Assembly (NCBI RefSeq): GCF_014529535.1
Contig: NW_023503302.1
Location: forward strand, 4,884,314-4,948,313
Direction: 5' to 3'
Length of the DNA stretch: 64,000 nucleotides
Origin: Bradysia coprophila
Lineage: Eukaryota > Arthropoda > Insecta > Diptera > Sciaridae
Shown: positions 1 to 12,300 of the stretch, piece by piece
Layout: each line of letters starts with the position of its first letter
Numbering within the stretch: position 1 is the stretch's first letter
Notes under the pieces: generated by a model
What the model was told of the DNA's origin: nothing
The model's input: the letters and a program-made list of their open reading frames with translations, nothing else
The model's database searches: none
Translations under genes and position numbers: made by a program

Positions 1-47
1 GAATAGTGAGTGTGAATGGAAAGCGATTGGCTGATGCATCGATCGAA

Positions 48-365
48 ATGTCTTCTAGCGATAATGGGAAAAGGCAGAAGTATTTTGGACATTCGTTGAA
101 CGGCATTGATGTTAGTGGGCCAGCAAAGTATTTGTGTCGAGCTGCAACCGAGGAGACTAATAAAATTTCGTGCTACCAGTGTCAATCGACCGACGAACTG
201 TATCGGATAAAAATTTGCGGGAAAGATTTCATTTGCAGGAATTGTTTGTTCAAAATAGATTTTAATGAATGCAACGGTGAATGTAGTTGTCACCGACTGT
301 TTTCGAGGACTGACGTAGAAAGGTATTACAGTAGCCGTAATGCGTTTAATTACAGTTTAAGTTGA
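48..365 (+). CDS. Small Cys-rich, RING-like protein (hypothetical)
   Basis: The frame is open from the window edge to a stop at 363-365. The first ATG with useful context is at 48, giving 105 residues, but the frame is also open upstream and an AG at 5-6 could be a splice acceptor, so this may be the last exon of a longer gene. The visible feature is a cysteine array starting with CYQC: C-x2-C-x11-C-x5-C-x2-C-x8-C-x3-C-x-C. The spacing resembles the N-terminal RING of the Zip3/RNF212 class of meiotic SUMO/ubiquitin ligases, but the usual His is missing and no coiled coil follows in this frame. I do not recognise a specific family; the RING reading is inference. Confidence 0.35.
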   Translation: MSSSDNGKRQKYFGHSLNGIDVSGPAKYLCRAATEETNKISCYQCQSTDELYRIKICGKDFICRNCLFKIDFNECNGECSCHRLFSRTDVERYYSSRNAFNYSLS

Positions 366-772
366 CTCATCGTTAGAGTGTAAAATAAAATAATTTTTTT
401 ATGTAACGGATGAGCAATGAATTTTACTTCAGAAGCGACTCTATCGGGATCTGCCATGAATGTTTTTTCTGCATACGTCCGACAGCATCACAATTCGAGA
501 GTTGGAGGCTTCAACACACAAACAAATTGCTACAAATCGACGGTTCTCTTAATATTACATCTCTAGTATCACCCACGCTCGTTAAAGGGAAAGGAGAAAG
601 CTTGGGCGCACTTTGTCGTTAGAACGTAGAATTACTAAGAGATAAATTGGTCCATTTTGTGTGTCAAGGACATCAACAGCTACGATGACTGCCAGAGGTA
701 TAATGGACTCATCAACTTTCGATGCACTATGTAAGAACGTGATCCTGTTCTACTGTTCACTTTAACACATTC

Positions 773-957
773 AAAATAATTGCGGCCTGTCAACTTTCGG
801 AACCCTGTACTTTACTTAAACAGTCGTGGAATACCTCCAAATAAATTTCTAAAAATCTAGAATTCAGTTTTGGATTTTTAGAAATTTATTTGGAGGCATT
901 CCTCGACTATTTACGTAAAGTCCAGGGTACCGAAAGTTGGCAAGCCGTAATTAATTT
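773..957. repeat. Foldback (palindromic) element, ~185 bp
   Basis: Two arms of about 85 bp (773-858 and 873-957) are imperfect reverse complements around a ~14 bp loop. Matching pieces include tcaactttcgg with ccgaaagttgg, and cctccaaataaatttct with agaaatttatttggagg. There is no coding potential. It resembles a foldback MITE. The rest of 366-1473 holds no gene I can support. Confidence 0.85.
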
Positions 958-1473
958 CAATGTGGACGATATACAAACACAATGTCATACAGGAGACGTG
1001 GAGACGTTGTGACATGATTCATTTATGAGTCGTCTACGTCCCACCCTCGTAAAACGTTGAAAATCAGAATTAGAATGAGAACGTACTATGACGAAGACAA
1101 TGTAATTGTTTAACACATAGGGTATGATGATGATGTTTATGTAAGTTTAGGACAACTTTTGTAACTAATTTTTTGTTAATTCCAGTCAACAACCATTGAT
1201 AATAACTGTGAATTACAGTCGAAATATTTGGTGACCATTAAATGAAACTTGAGCAATTCCGATATACCAATCTTTAAGTTGAAAATATGGTATTCCAATG
1301 AGGTGAGCTTAGATATCAGGGAGAAGATTTGCTGGTATATTTCGGGACCCATTTTTCGGGACCAAAGCAAATAGTTTGAGCATTGTTAACGGTCAAATAA
1401 CGTCTTGCTCACGTAGCAGCCCATCGCTACACTTATACATTATGCGTCAATGTGACAAATTTTAGTTTGTAAA

Positions 1474-3988
1474 ATGGCATTATTGTTTCGCATCAATGTA
1501 ATTTCCAAGAAGCTTTCCAGCCTTTGCCGTTTATATACCCAAACATTTGATAAACAAGTTATTCTAGCCCCATTCGCTTGTCGACAGCGAAATATATTCA
1601 CAAACAGTTGCAGCATTTACTTTTCCAAAAAGAAAGTGGACGAGGTCAAGGCACCCAAATGTCCCGATTTCGAACAATTTTTTACCAAAGTGAAAAAAGG
1701 TCAAGTTAACAAAAATGATGGAGAGCAATTAGGTAACAGCGGTGGCGACAAACGGAAATCACCTTTCATTCAACCACCGATTTTTGACGACAAAAGAAAG
1801 GTTGGACCACCACTACGATCTGCTATTGAGAAGAAGGCTTTACCAATACTACCAACGCAAACGAGTGACGCCGAAGACAAGCCTCCACCAAATGTTCAAA
1901 ATAAAAATGAGTTGAAACCTAGGACCTCGGATGACAAAGTGAAACAACCTGATAGACCACAAGCATCGGAGAAAAAGTTCTCTTCGGCAAAGACTTTAGA
2001 TGAATTTAAACAGTTTGCATTGATGCCGCAATCCTGGGGTCCTAAAACCCCTGCAGTAGAATCAAATCCATCACAACAAAATAAAATCGTTCCTCCTCAA
2101 CAATCGCAAGCTATCGAGGACAGCAAAGAAAAACTTAGTAAGACGAGTAAGCCGCCAACCGATGGAGACAACAATAAGTATGCAAGAAAATACGTTTGGG
2201 TAGCTGCAGCTGCTGCTCTACTTGGAACGACTTTGGTACGTACGCACCTCTCTACAGTTCATACATTTTTTATTACGACTTTTTGCTGATGTCGTATGTT
2301 GTCTGGAAATGATTTGCAAGCCGGAATTCTAGCAACTGATTCGAACCATTTCCACAGTTTTTTTCTACGAAGAAATCAAATCCAGATAAACCTTCGATCA
2401 AGATCAACGAAGATGAAGCCGTACCTATCAGAGTTGTGACAACTGAAGTCGAGGGTCCCTTACAGATTCCAAATAAAGTTCCCTACTTGATAATTGGAGG
2501 AGGAGCCGCAAGCTGGTCTGCATTCAAAGCTATCAAAGAACATGTCCCCAAGGCCAAGGTTTTTTCATGCGCTTAATTTCTAATTTCTTCTAACCACAAC
2601 TCTCCTAACAAATGACCACAAAGGTACTTGTTGTTTCAAACGAAAAGCACCCGCCATATAAGCGCCCACCATTGTCGAAAGACCTTTGGTCTTCTGGAAC
2701 CAATTTAAATGAAATTGACCAACAAATTTACTTGGAACCTGCGGATTTCTATATAGATCCAATGCAGTTGTTGAACGAAGAGAATGGTGGAATATCCATT
2801 GTCACGAATCGTACAGCTAAGAATCTGAATTTATGTGAAAGAAAGGTGGTCCTAACTGACGGCACAGAAATCGAATACGAGGAATGTTTGTTGGCCATTG
2901 GTTCGAAACCGCGGAATTTACTAGTTTTCCAGACTGCACCACTTCGAATCCGGAATAAAATCAGTTTTTTTAGAAATTTGAACGATTTTCAGTCCGCCAA
3001 GGAAATTTTAAGTGAATCGGAATCGATTGCTGTAATTGGTGGCGGATTCCTCGCCAGTGAAATTTCATTCGCTTTGTCGACATACGCCAACAGCAAGAAG
3101 CTGAACGTGAAGATATATCAATTATTTCATGAAAATGCAAACATGGACATGACTTTACCACAATGTTTAAGCGATTGGACGACGAACAAACTGACCGACT
3201 ATGGGCTGTCTATAATGCCGAACACGCAAGTGCACAGTGTGCATATGGAAAATTCGAAACTAAAACTGAGTTTACTGAGTGGCCAGGTGCTTGTGGTTGA
3301 TCATGTCATTGTAGCCATGGGATCTCAACCAGATTACACATTCATCCAAATGTCAGGACTAAAGTTAGCTAGCCAAGACTGTGGTATCGCTGTGAATAGG
3401 AGACTCGAAGCATTGCCTCATTTATATGTGGTACGTGGTACAGGCGTTGATCTTAGTTGTCAATTTAAGATTTATCAACTAAATTACTAAAAGTTTTAGG
3501 CTGGAGATGCTGCCTGTTTACCAGGGTATTTGGGTAAAGAAACCGAGACAAGCTACGATCATGCAATAGCGACCGGTCGGATAGCTGGCGAAAATATGAC
3601 TGGGCAAAGTAAAATTTTCTCGGTTTTTTATATCTCTAAATTTTCCTGCACCATTTCCATTGCAGAAAAATCCTTTGCTCACCAAAGTATGTTCTCATCG
3701 AATGTGGCACCAAAAATGTCATTCCAAAGCATAGGACGTATAGACTCAGAACTGGCAACAGTTGGAGTGTTTTCCTCTCCCCCAGACAATGTCACCGATG
3801 GCATCGATGGTGTCTCCAGAGGTGTAGTATTTTACATGAAAAACGATCGTGTGGTGGGAATTCTGTTGTGGAATGTTCTCAATAAAATTAATGTAGCGCG
3901 ACAGGTAATTGCCGAGGGAAGGACGTTGTACGATCTGAATGAAGTAGCAAAACGTTTTCAAATTGACGAAACTGAATCAATTATTTAA
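1474..3988 (+). CDS. AIF: Apoptosis-inducing factor 1, mitochondrial (AIF), 733 aa, 5 exons
   Basis: Exons 1474-2235, 2358-2558, 2624-3430, 3500-3608 and 3666-3988 join in frame with GT..AG introns. AIF is a FAD- and NADH-dependent oxidoreductase anchored in the inner mitochondrial membrane. It supports respiratory-complex assembly and can act in cell death after release. Exon 1 encodes a basic mitochondrial presequence, a long Lys/Pro-rich linker (about residues 55-235) and an Ala-rich hydrophobic anchor (about 239-254). Exon 2 carries the FAD Rossmann motif IIGGGAAS (about 299-306). Exon 3 carries the family block PPYKRPPLSKDLW and the NAD motif VIGGGFLASE (458-467). Exon 4 has the second FAD block AGDAACLPGYLG, and exon 5 the AIF C-terminal domain (AHQSMF...VGVF). 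The length matches the long insect AIF rather than the ~613 aa vertebrate protein. The ORF begins at the first ATG. Confidence 0.93.
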
Positions 3989-5250
3989 AAATTGTCCGTT
4001 TTACACCACAAATATTTTGTTTCGTGCTTGTTCACCCTTTTTGTATCCATATAATCTACAGATGTATCGAAACTAAAGCGAAATTGAAATTGTCTAGGTT
4101 GTCTTTTATAAGAATAGTGAGAATAGCATCCTAAGACAATTACATCTCACAGAGTATAATATTGAGTTTCAGATGGAAATACAGTTAACACCAACCAAAT
4201 TTGTGACGCAATTTACGTCAGCTGTTTTTAAGCTGCCTTACACGTGTTTGTAGAAGTTAAATAGTCACGCGCGCGTGGTAGTGGTAGAACCGTAAACACT
4301 AAACACTATAACGCAGTGAGGATGTATGAGAAAGCTGAAAAAACAGTTAAAGAAAATTTCTTCACAAATTTCGTTGGGGTTAACTGAACTTCTGAGAATA
4401 CGAATATTTTTACCGCCTTTTTAGTCCTCTGACGGTTTACAATGTTTTGGGAATAGTGTCTGAATTTCAAGATGCGTTCTGTGATTTTCCTTGACATTAT
4501 TGAATTCATTGAAGGATAAATTAAGTTACCAACAGTGCTAACACCGAAGCTGATGTCAATTGAGTGATGTTAAAGTCAGATTCGGTGCTTGAAAGTGCTA
4601 TAGAAATACATAGACATACATCGAGAGATAGCGTGGTGGCGCTGTCATCTAAACATGTCTTTATGACCACGTAATTTTAGGGATCGACTTGTCTGGAGCG
4701 TATGAATTGTTGTGTTGTTTAGCATCAATGCTATCATTTCAACTCTCGACAACTCTAAGGAACTACCCAAAAATCACGGTTAAATTTACTATACTATTTA
4801 TGCACAAGACTGTAAACTTTGGGTAACACAAGCAGATTTGAAAATTCTATTTTGGTGAGTTTCTTTGTGTGATGTGTTCCCGGGTATTTTATAAAAACGA
4901 TGGCCTCCTTAAGATTTAAAGACTTGGTTCTGTAAACTGTCATTGAAAACGCGAGGCGACCGGCTGTCTTATAGAAGTTCTCAAGTAGAAACCGTGACCG
5001 TGATTACCACTCTGTAATCCTAATTTATAACATAGCTAACGCCGACCCGTACGAAACACCTATTCGTATCAAAAGCCTTTACTGTGAAACTCTTCATTTC
5101 TTTTACTTCATTCTCTACTGAAAAGCTATTCGCCCTTTAAAGTCACTTACATTATCTTTCTTTGCCTTGTTAGCATATACAAATAAATTGCCGGAGGCAA
5201 TATAGACAGCCCCGTACGAAGTCAACTTTCATAAATTCCTATTTAAACAG

Positions 5251-5386
5251 CTATATACCGCTATATTTACCTATATTTTCCTATAAATAAACATTCCACA
5301 GATAAATATGCTATTATATAGCTCTATATGCCTGTATATAGCTCAATATAGGTGAATATAGATATATATAGATGTCCATATATGGA
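5251..5386. repeat. AT-rich imperfect CTATATA tandem stretch
   Basis: About 136 bp are built from degenerate CTATATA/CCTATAT units. Just upstream at 5209-5222 lies GCCCCGTACGAAGT, the same end sequence as the terminal-inverted-repeat element at 43055-44008, so this block is probably the interior or flank of a decayed relative. The surrounding gene-free stretch 3989-6537 shows nothing else I can call. Confidence 0.5.
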
Positions 5387-6206
5387 ATGTCTGAAACACC
5401 CCACACACATAACAAATTATTTCCATGTTAACAGAAACTCTCTAAGTACCATTTTTCCCAAGATATCACTTTTATTAAAATCCAATATGGCCGCCGGCAG
5501 CCATTTTGTTAGGAGACTGGAAATTTTAAAGATTCGCCTGTAGCGCATCGAAATTTTAACCTTGCTTGTGATCATCATTTCTTCCATCCTTCGATGAAAT
5601 ACATGCAAATGATGTAGGTCGACGAAGGAAGTGTATTGACTAAAAACCACATATTTGAGGAAATTATTCTATGCGAGGAAAATGTATTTCTCAGCATTTG
5701 TCCAAAATTTGAGGAACGGAAAGAAGCCTGACCCGTATTCAACCTGGTTTTATTTAAACATACAGTCTCGCAAGGTTGAAATACGACATGGTTCTGATTC
5801 GGGAGTTGTGGTTTGTAATTGAATTCACAAGAATTTCGTTTGACAAATGAAGATCTGGATTTCTGTTTGCTGAATTTTTATACTAAAATACCAAATCTAG
5901 ATTTTCGTTTGTTTGACGAAATTTATATGGGATCTATTACAAACCCTTACCTCAGAAACATGTCAGATATTATTCTTCCGCGACATGCATTAGTTAACCT
6001 TAATCTTTAACACCTCCTTTTCGTGAAGGTTTCAAGCCCTCTATTCAGGTTTATGATCTATACAGCTACAGGTCATGTCAAAGTATACTTTTAAAAAAAA
6101 TCTCATCTCTCTCATCTCATATAAAGCCTTAGAATTTGTTGGTGGAATGGACTTAAATGACTTACAGACTTTTTCTAATGCGTAACTTTAGTGAAAATTA
6201 GAAAAA

Positions 6207-6275
6207 AATGTCCGAAATTTTTGTAGAAAATGTCCGAAATTTTTATGAATTGTCCAAAATGTCCGAATTTCGGAC
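6207..6275. repeat. Short tandem array of ~20 bp units
   Basis: The word aatgtccgaaattttt occurs twice, followed by degenerate copies ending in a small palindrome (gtccgaatttcggac). It lies about 260 bp upstream of mRpS18C. No coding sense. Confidence 0.5.
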
Positions 6276-6537
6276 AAAGCAAAATTTAGTGGGACGCCTG
6301 GGCCTAGCGGACACCTTTCAAATCTCGTCAGCTATTTTCCCCGTATCAAGACAAAGTTCTACCAAATCCAACTCTTGAAGTTGCTTCATACAACGAAGTA
6401 AAATAGATCGAAAAATGAACTGTATGTCATAATCGGCCAGTTTAAATGTCATTCGAAATAGAAGAAGAAGAGAAAATCACCGATAACCTTAAAGAGAATA
6501 CTGCAGACTGAAAATAAGTTATTGCAGACCAAGAATA

Positions 6538-7017
6538 ATGTCCAATATTTTAAAGATTGTGTTGGGACGTTCAAGTGAGCATCAAATTCATTAAATTAAC
6601 ATTATACGCTGTGCATTCTATTCAAATTAAATCCTTTTTAAAGCCACCATCCCGCGTCACTTTTCGACAACATCTATTCGAACAAACACTGCATCAACAA
6701 CACCCGACGGGGACGAACCAATTCATATAGAAAATCCATTTCAAAAGGAAAAGCGACAGTGCATCTTATGCCGGCTGAATATTCATCCCGATTATAAGAA
6801 TGTGCGGCTGTTGTCGCAATTCCAGAGTCCGTACACGGGTCGGATTTACGGTCGACACATAACCGGATTGTGCAAAGCCAAGCAAGAGGAGGTCGAGCTG
6901 CAGATTATAAAAAGTCAATCGTCCGGACACATGCCAACGTATCACAAATTAATGGACTTTGTCAACGATCCCAAATTATTTGATCCGAATCGTCCGATAC
7001 GGCCGCATAAATATTAA
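6538..7017 (+). CDS. mRpS18C: Mitochondrial small ribosomal subunit protein bS18m (mRpS18C), 136 aa, 2 exons
   Basis: Exon 1 is tiny (6538-6574, 37 nt) and joins exon 2 (6644-7017) in phase 1 across a 69 bp intron. The first ~35 residues are basic and Ser/Thr-rich, as expected for a mitochondrial targeting sequence. The body has the bS18 fold signature: CILCRLNIHPDYKNVRLLSQF, then SPYTGRIYGRHITGLC, with the CxxC...C zinc-type cysteines of the S18C paralogue. The tail ends in DPKLFDPNRPIRPHKY. The protein is a structural component of the mitoribosomal small subunit. The gene lies tail-to-tail with the SFR1-like gene, stop codons 78 bp apart. Confidence 0.93.
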
Positions 7018-7094
7018 TGGATGAGACAAGTGTAACATTTGTGACTAATTTTCAAATAATAACAAAATGCTGATGTAAGTAGTACATCCGGGCC

Positions 7095-7100
7095 TTTATT
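7095..7100 (-). promoter_or_regulatory. Polyadenylation signal overlapping the SFR1-like stop codon
   Basis: On the minus strand the last codons read GAA TAA AGG, so AATAAA overlaps the stop codon of the SFR1-like gene. The 3' UTR may be only a few tens of bases, which fits the tight tail-to-tail packing with mRpS18C. Confidence 0.5.
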
Positions 7101-7886
7101 CCGCTGCATCTAATTCAAACAGCCCCGGATCGATATTAAAGTGGGCCAGAATTGCACTGACTTCCTCTCTCGGGTGAATTTTTTCCTGAATGTCCTCGAT
7201 TGTTTTCAGTCCGGCTGCTCTCCACTTTATTATCAGCGCTTCCAGTTCGGATATTTGTTGCTGATACTTCTCCGTCGTTGTGATCTGTTTTTTCATTCGA
7301 TCGATTTCGTTCTGCAGTAATGTCTCTGACGACGATTCAGAGTTAATTTTTTCACTTGCTTCCTCTGACGGCGGCACATTATCACAGTTTTCGATTTTGG
7401 CCGATGATTTCGGTTCTTCATAGCGTGTGCTAAGAAGCTCAGCATTTGGTTCGAGCTTAAGTCTCTTTGGTTCTTTCGGGGATTTCGCATTCTGCGATCG
7501 CAATCGTTTTCGGGTCATGGTCTCATTTGTGTCCTTGCACAAGGAGAGCTTATGTCTTGCAATATTTGGCTTAGCGGTGAACGTAGTTCGGGCGATTCTG
7601 GAATTCACTGAATCCGATACTCTTCCGATTGGTTCGTTTGGCTCAGTTGCAGTATTTTCATCTTTACGTTGCAAAGAAGTGACTGCCGAGTCGGTGATAG
7701 TCTGCAAATAAAAAATTCAGATTCAGAAGACGAAATTAGGTGACGTCAGGATCGAAAAGTTGTTACCTCAATTGGACGGATTGGACTGATGGGAATTGTG
7801 TTTGATTTGTTAACGCCAACACCTCGAGACAACCCCAAAGTACGTCTTTTGAGTGTCGTAGGTGTAGTATTTGACGTTATGTCCAT
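7096..7886 (-). CDS. SFR1/Mei5-like recombination-repair protein, 241 aa, 2 exons
   Basis: Exon 1 (7886-7767, 40 codons) joins exon 2 (7701-7096) in phase 0 across a 65 bp intron with a good TTTTTATTTGCAG acceptor. The N-terminal two thirds are basic, Ser/Thr/Pro-rich and look disordered. A coiled coil of about 40 residues (LLQNEIDRMKKQI to ISELEALI) leads into a C-terminal block, IIKWRAAGLKTIEDIQEKI followed by FNIDPGLFELD. This matches the pattern of the Swi5-dependent repair protein SFR1 (fission yeast Sfr1, budding yeast Mei5), in which a coiled coil plus an xKWRxA motif and a late (I/L)D..L segment form the Swi5-binding part. Swi5-Sfr1 stimulates Rad51 and Dmc1 strand exchange. Assignment rests on the C-terminal block only; a different small coiled-coil nuclear protein remains possible. 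Confidence 0.55.
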
Positions 7887-8531
7887 TTGTTTAATTCGTT
7901 AAAAGGGAAACAGTAGTCACAGGCACACTTGAACAAATCACTTGAACAAAAATTCGATTGTTTATCAACAATTCATACAGAAAACGGCTGACACACTAAG
8001 TTTTGTTGTGCAAAGGACGAATCAATAACTCAGTTCGTATGGGCTGCGTTTTTTCCACAAATGGCCTTATTGACGACGTTGAGTGATCATTTCAATAATG
8101 ATAGTGCGACGAAAAAAACAAAACAATTAATCCAATGCAGAGGTCAGTCTCAAAAGAAAACAAAGTTTCTAACAGACTATAGGGGGAATTTTGCATTTCC
8201 AATAATTTGCCTACGAAAGTCAATCGTGTAATAATAATCCTGTCAGGAAAATTCATTTGAAGATCTGTGACCGTGACAGCTAGATTTCTCATCACTTAAT
8301 TTTATTGAAAGGCCGTAATGTAGCGCAAATTGCAAATCGAGTGCGCTCAATTTATTGGTGTAAAGTACGCGCTCAATTTTACCTCTGACAACTTTCATGT
8401 TGTGGAAAGTGGGATGTCTTCGATGTCTTCGATGGTTTTTAAATTCCACATATTTATGTCCGTGTGTGTATGGTGTGTATGTGTTTACACGGTGGATCCA
8501 TCCAACCATTGTTTATGTCACAACATAAAAA

Positions 8532-9300
8532 ATGTCAACAAATTTCAAGTACAATTTGAATAAAAGCCTGAAAAAGTACGTCAAATACATTCCTCAACTG
8601 TCGAAACCAGTGCTAAGGGTATTGATACAAGGTCAGTGCAAAATGTGATCCAATTCGAAGCCATATGTTAAGATTCCAATCATAATTCCAGTCTCAGTCC
8701 ATTACATTGAAAGTCGTAACTGCCCATCCGAGGTGTTAGACATAGCGCTGAACAAACTGTCCCACACTGGCTGCGAAATACCGGAGAACTTCTACGAACT
8801 ATTTTCGGCATGCATTCAAATCATGCAATTGTTTTTACGCACTCCCAAGGGTAGTGTCAAGAACGAAGAGTTGCGAGAAAATCTGCGAGATTTACGGTTC
8901 AGCGAGGAATGCATCGACGATATCTGCAAAGTGTTGCACAACCATCGAGACTCATTGACACAAAACTACTGCGAGGTGAAAAGCTTACGGACGCCACCGA
9001 AACGAATCAATTGGTGCATCAATTTGTCGCTGATTGAGAGGTGAGCAATGGTTTTGTATTGTTTGTGGCCACGGAATACGCGGATTATTTGCAAAGTGGC
9101 CGAAATTTTAACCGATTTTCCGTTACAGTGGCATCACAAGAATAGCTCAACCGTCGATCGTACTGCATTTACAAATGAGAAACGGCGAATATCGTACGTT
9201 CGAGGTACCTATGGTTATGTTTCACAAATTACGATACTCGGTGGCTTGTTTGTTGAAAGAGTTTCAAGCATTAGAAAGTCGACAAATAATGAAAAAATAA
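8532..9300 (+). CDS. COMMD5: COMM domain-containing protein 5, 206 aa, 3 exons
   Basis: Exons 8532-8631, 8692-9040 and 9129-9300 join in phases 1 and 2. The N-terminal helical domain is followed by the COMM domain (about residues 140-206): W..NLS start, then QPSIVLHLQMRNGEYRTFEV and the closing FHKLRYSVACLLKEFQALE. That closing block is closest to COMMD5 (EVP..F..LRYSVA.VLKEM..LE), more than to other COMMD paralogues. COMMD proteins form the Commander complex with CCDC22 and CCDC93, which drives endosomal recycling of membrane cargo. A polyadenylation signal sits at 9342-9347. The gene is divergent from the SFR1-like gene, with 645 bp between the start codons. Confidence 0.85.
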
Positions 9301-9347
9301 CTTTCGTTCGTTCATGTAAGAGTGATTTAAGTAAATTGTGCAATAAA

Positions 9348-12300
9348 AATAAATCGTATAGCGATATGCCGTGCAGCATCGTAACCTACTTGCTTAATTC
9401 CTAATGTAAATATGGATATGGTCGTGAGGTTCGTAAGTCATTTTACGATTAGTTAATAATGGACAATGGTTTTATTTTTTGCATATTTGACCTTTTCGAA
9501 ACGAAACGACATCCAATGCATCACATTCAACGTGATTTGAATGATTTGGAAAGGGTGTGCGTGCACCTATGAGTCACATACGATATTTTCAACAGATTTT
9601 CTTTATAAAATATTGAAGAACCTAGAACACGTTTAGTGTGCTCGGGATCGGTAACAGTTCTAATCGGCTGTGAACTCTAAACGTTTCGATCTGAAGAGAT
9701 TATTGGAATTATTTGACCAGGTCTCGAGTGACATACTTCTGGGCAAATTCACGAGCGTTCCATTGATTTCGGTTATTCCGTTTGTAGTTGTTGCACCGAA
9801 TAGAAATAGTTTATCCCGCGCTAGTCTAATCTAGATGACCTTTCAAATCTTAGCCGATTTGAAATTTTTTTTATTTATAATTTGTATTCTGAAAAGATCT
9901 TAGTTCTTACAGGTTGGGATGATGATGAGGGCTAAGCCTGACCACCTTTTCTGGGTACATGTGAATTTCTTTAAAAAAAATTAAAAAAAAAACTGAAAAA
10001 GTCGATTTTTCACCCTGAACGATAATTAAAATGGATTGGTTGATTCATTCAACAGCAGTCATTAAAATCGAGAATGAGGGGAATCGATAATGTCAATTGG
10101 AAGATAAAGGGGGATTGTTTTGAAAGAACAGCCAACCGAACACATTTTCCAGTGGACTTCTTTCAAAAATGTTCCGGAAATTTCTTCAGGTACGGTAAAC
10201 GAAGAAACGTGTTCGGATGTGTTTCGAATGCCGGAGATCACGCTAGAAGTTCACTGAAATAGTCAAAATTTGACCCATTTTTTCTAACTACTCATATCTC
10301 AGTGTGGACATCCCCATTCCCCATGACCTTTTACGTTTCATGTACCTGGAGAGATTTCCACAAGAAAACTGCATGCTTTCGGTTTTGATCAACTCCCATT
10401 ATCCGGACAAGCGTCGAGATTATTTTTTTTCAACGTTGTTTCGGCTTCTGAGGAATTCGTTTCAAGGCACACATAAAAAGGCCGCTGGAAAATGCGTCCA
10501 AATTCGGCAAACAGCTTTTCAAAAGAAGTTCCTTAAACATCGATGAAGATCAGTTGGGTAGATTGAAAGCTAGAGTTCCTGCAGTGAGCTGAGGTTGGAT
10601 GATTCCTTACCGGATCCATAGACCTGGAAAAACACATTAAAAACCAAGTAAAAACAACGGTTCCCAGATGAAAAGTTTGTGAGGCTTTTGGTGCATTAAT
10701 GTGAATTCTAAGAGGTGTATGGTCCTAAGGTCATTTCAGATGTTTGGAGGAATTACTCTTTTAACCACACTAATGGTCTTTTTTTTGAAGAAAAAAGAAT
10801 AATTTAATTTAAAAAGAACTTGAAAAGGCAAAAGTTAAGGAGGATCTCAGTTAGCACCTCACCTAGAACCAGTCAGTTAATTCACGGACTAAAACTTTGT
10901 CAACCTTTGAAACGGTTCCAACAAAATATTGTATATGCATGACGATTCTCAGACGCTAACCTGATCATCCGATATACAACCTAAATAATAAATCAAATCT
11001 AACCCGCGATTTACGTCTGTGTAACCAAGTACCTACATTGAATTGTTTCTTGTAAAATTCTTGTTACGAAATGATAAACCACCAAGACATATTAAATGTC
11101 CCAATTTGACGAACAATATGTGGACAATTTACATAATCGCGCGTCTAACATTTTTTAACGTTTTGCAAACGCACTGTTTCAAATTCTCATTTTATTCCAT
11201 TTACAAAATTTTGTTGCTCATAAATATTGAGTGAGTTGAGTTATATACATCGTATTTATCGTATGGATAACTATTTTTTGCAAGGTTAATTTTAATTTTC
11301 GGTGTGTTATAAATTCGTTATCATCTTTTCATGAAAATGTTTTTTTTTTTTTGTTATGGTGACAAATATGTACCGATGTGATTCCTGATATACAAACTGA
11401 AAATAAAAATTTTTGTTTTGTATAAAAAATATGTTTCGCTTGGTGTTGTTAGCAGACCTTTGCTGTCTGACGGTCGGTACCTTAGAATCACCAAATTTTC
11501 CAGTCAAAAATTCAAAACATTAAAATTTGAACCAACAAAACGAGTCGATCGATACCATTCCACTGACCTCTGTTAAAGCAAATTTAAGTCAACAGCATGA
11601 AAACAACAATCGTGTGTGCAATGTGCATACAATTCAGTACAGTTTCAATAAATTTTTACTTTCTGAAATGCTTCTCTGAACTGAATTAATTGCAAACAGT
11701 TTTCGGAATTGATCTGACGATGTTCTTTCAATCGCAACAGAATTTTATACGATAGTGTTTTGAGTTGGGAAATAAAGTCGCTTTACAAAGTTATGTGACC
11801 TTTAGGAATTATGTAGATTTTACAGTAAAAACTGAAACGTTGAGATAATGTATAGTTTTTAGAAGAGTAGAGGGAAAAGAGGATAGATAGTGGTAATTTA
11901 AAAGGAACAGAGAAGAAACTTTAGTTGATAGGAAGAACAGAAAAATCTGATTTTTAAAATGAAATTTTTTCATGTTGTGTTGCGAAAATTTTGTTAGTCT
12001 CGCTCTACAGGCAATGTCAGTAAAATTTAGTCATCCTTGCTCTGAAATCAATGTTGGACCCAATCTTGTGAGCTACTCCTTTAATTGGGATTGGTCATCT
12101 AACCCAAGATTCGGACTAAGAAAGTCTTATTGTAGTAAGTTCAGTTAAATGAAGTAATGCATTGCATAAATCTGTTGATTTCAAGTCTAAATCGGCGCTC
12201 TGGACGTAATCAACACTTTAAATTTTAAACGTACGACAGGAGACTGTTTTATGTGGAAAACATTTCTCTCATCCTGTTCCTGTTTTTATCATTGAAGTCT

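Noticed and set aside
410-622. Open frame with a CHECFFC-like start downstream of the Cys-rich ORF
   Set aside because: Different frame, no convincing splice link to 48-365 and no conserved domain in the rest.
10074-10546. Two adjacent ORFs (10074-10262 and 10304-10546)
   Set aside because: No family resemblance or splice sites, and they overlap sequence that faintly resembles a repeat end.
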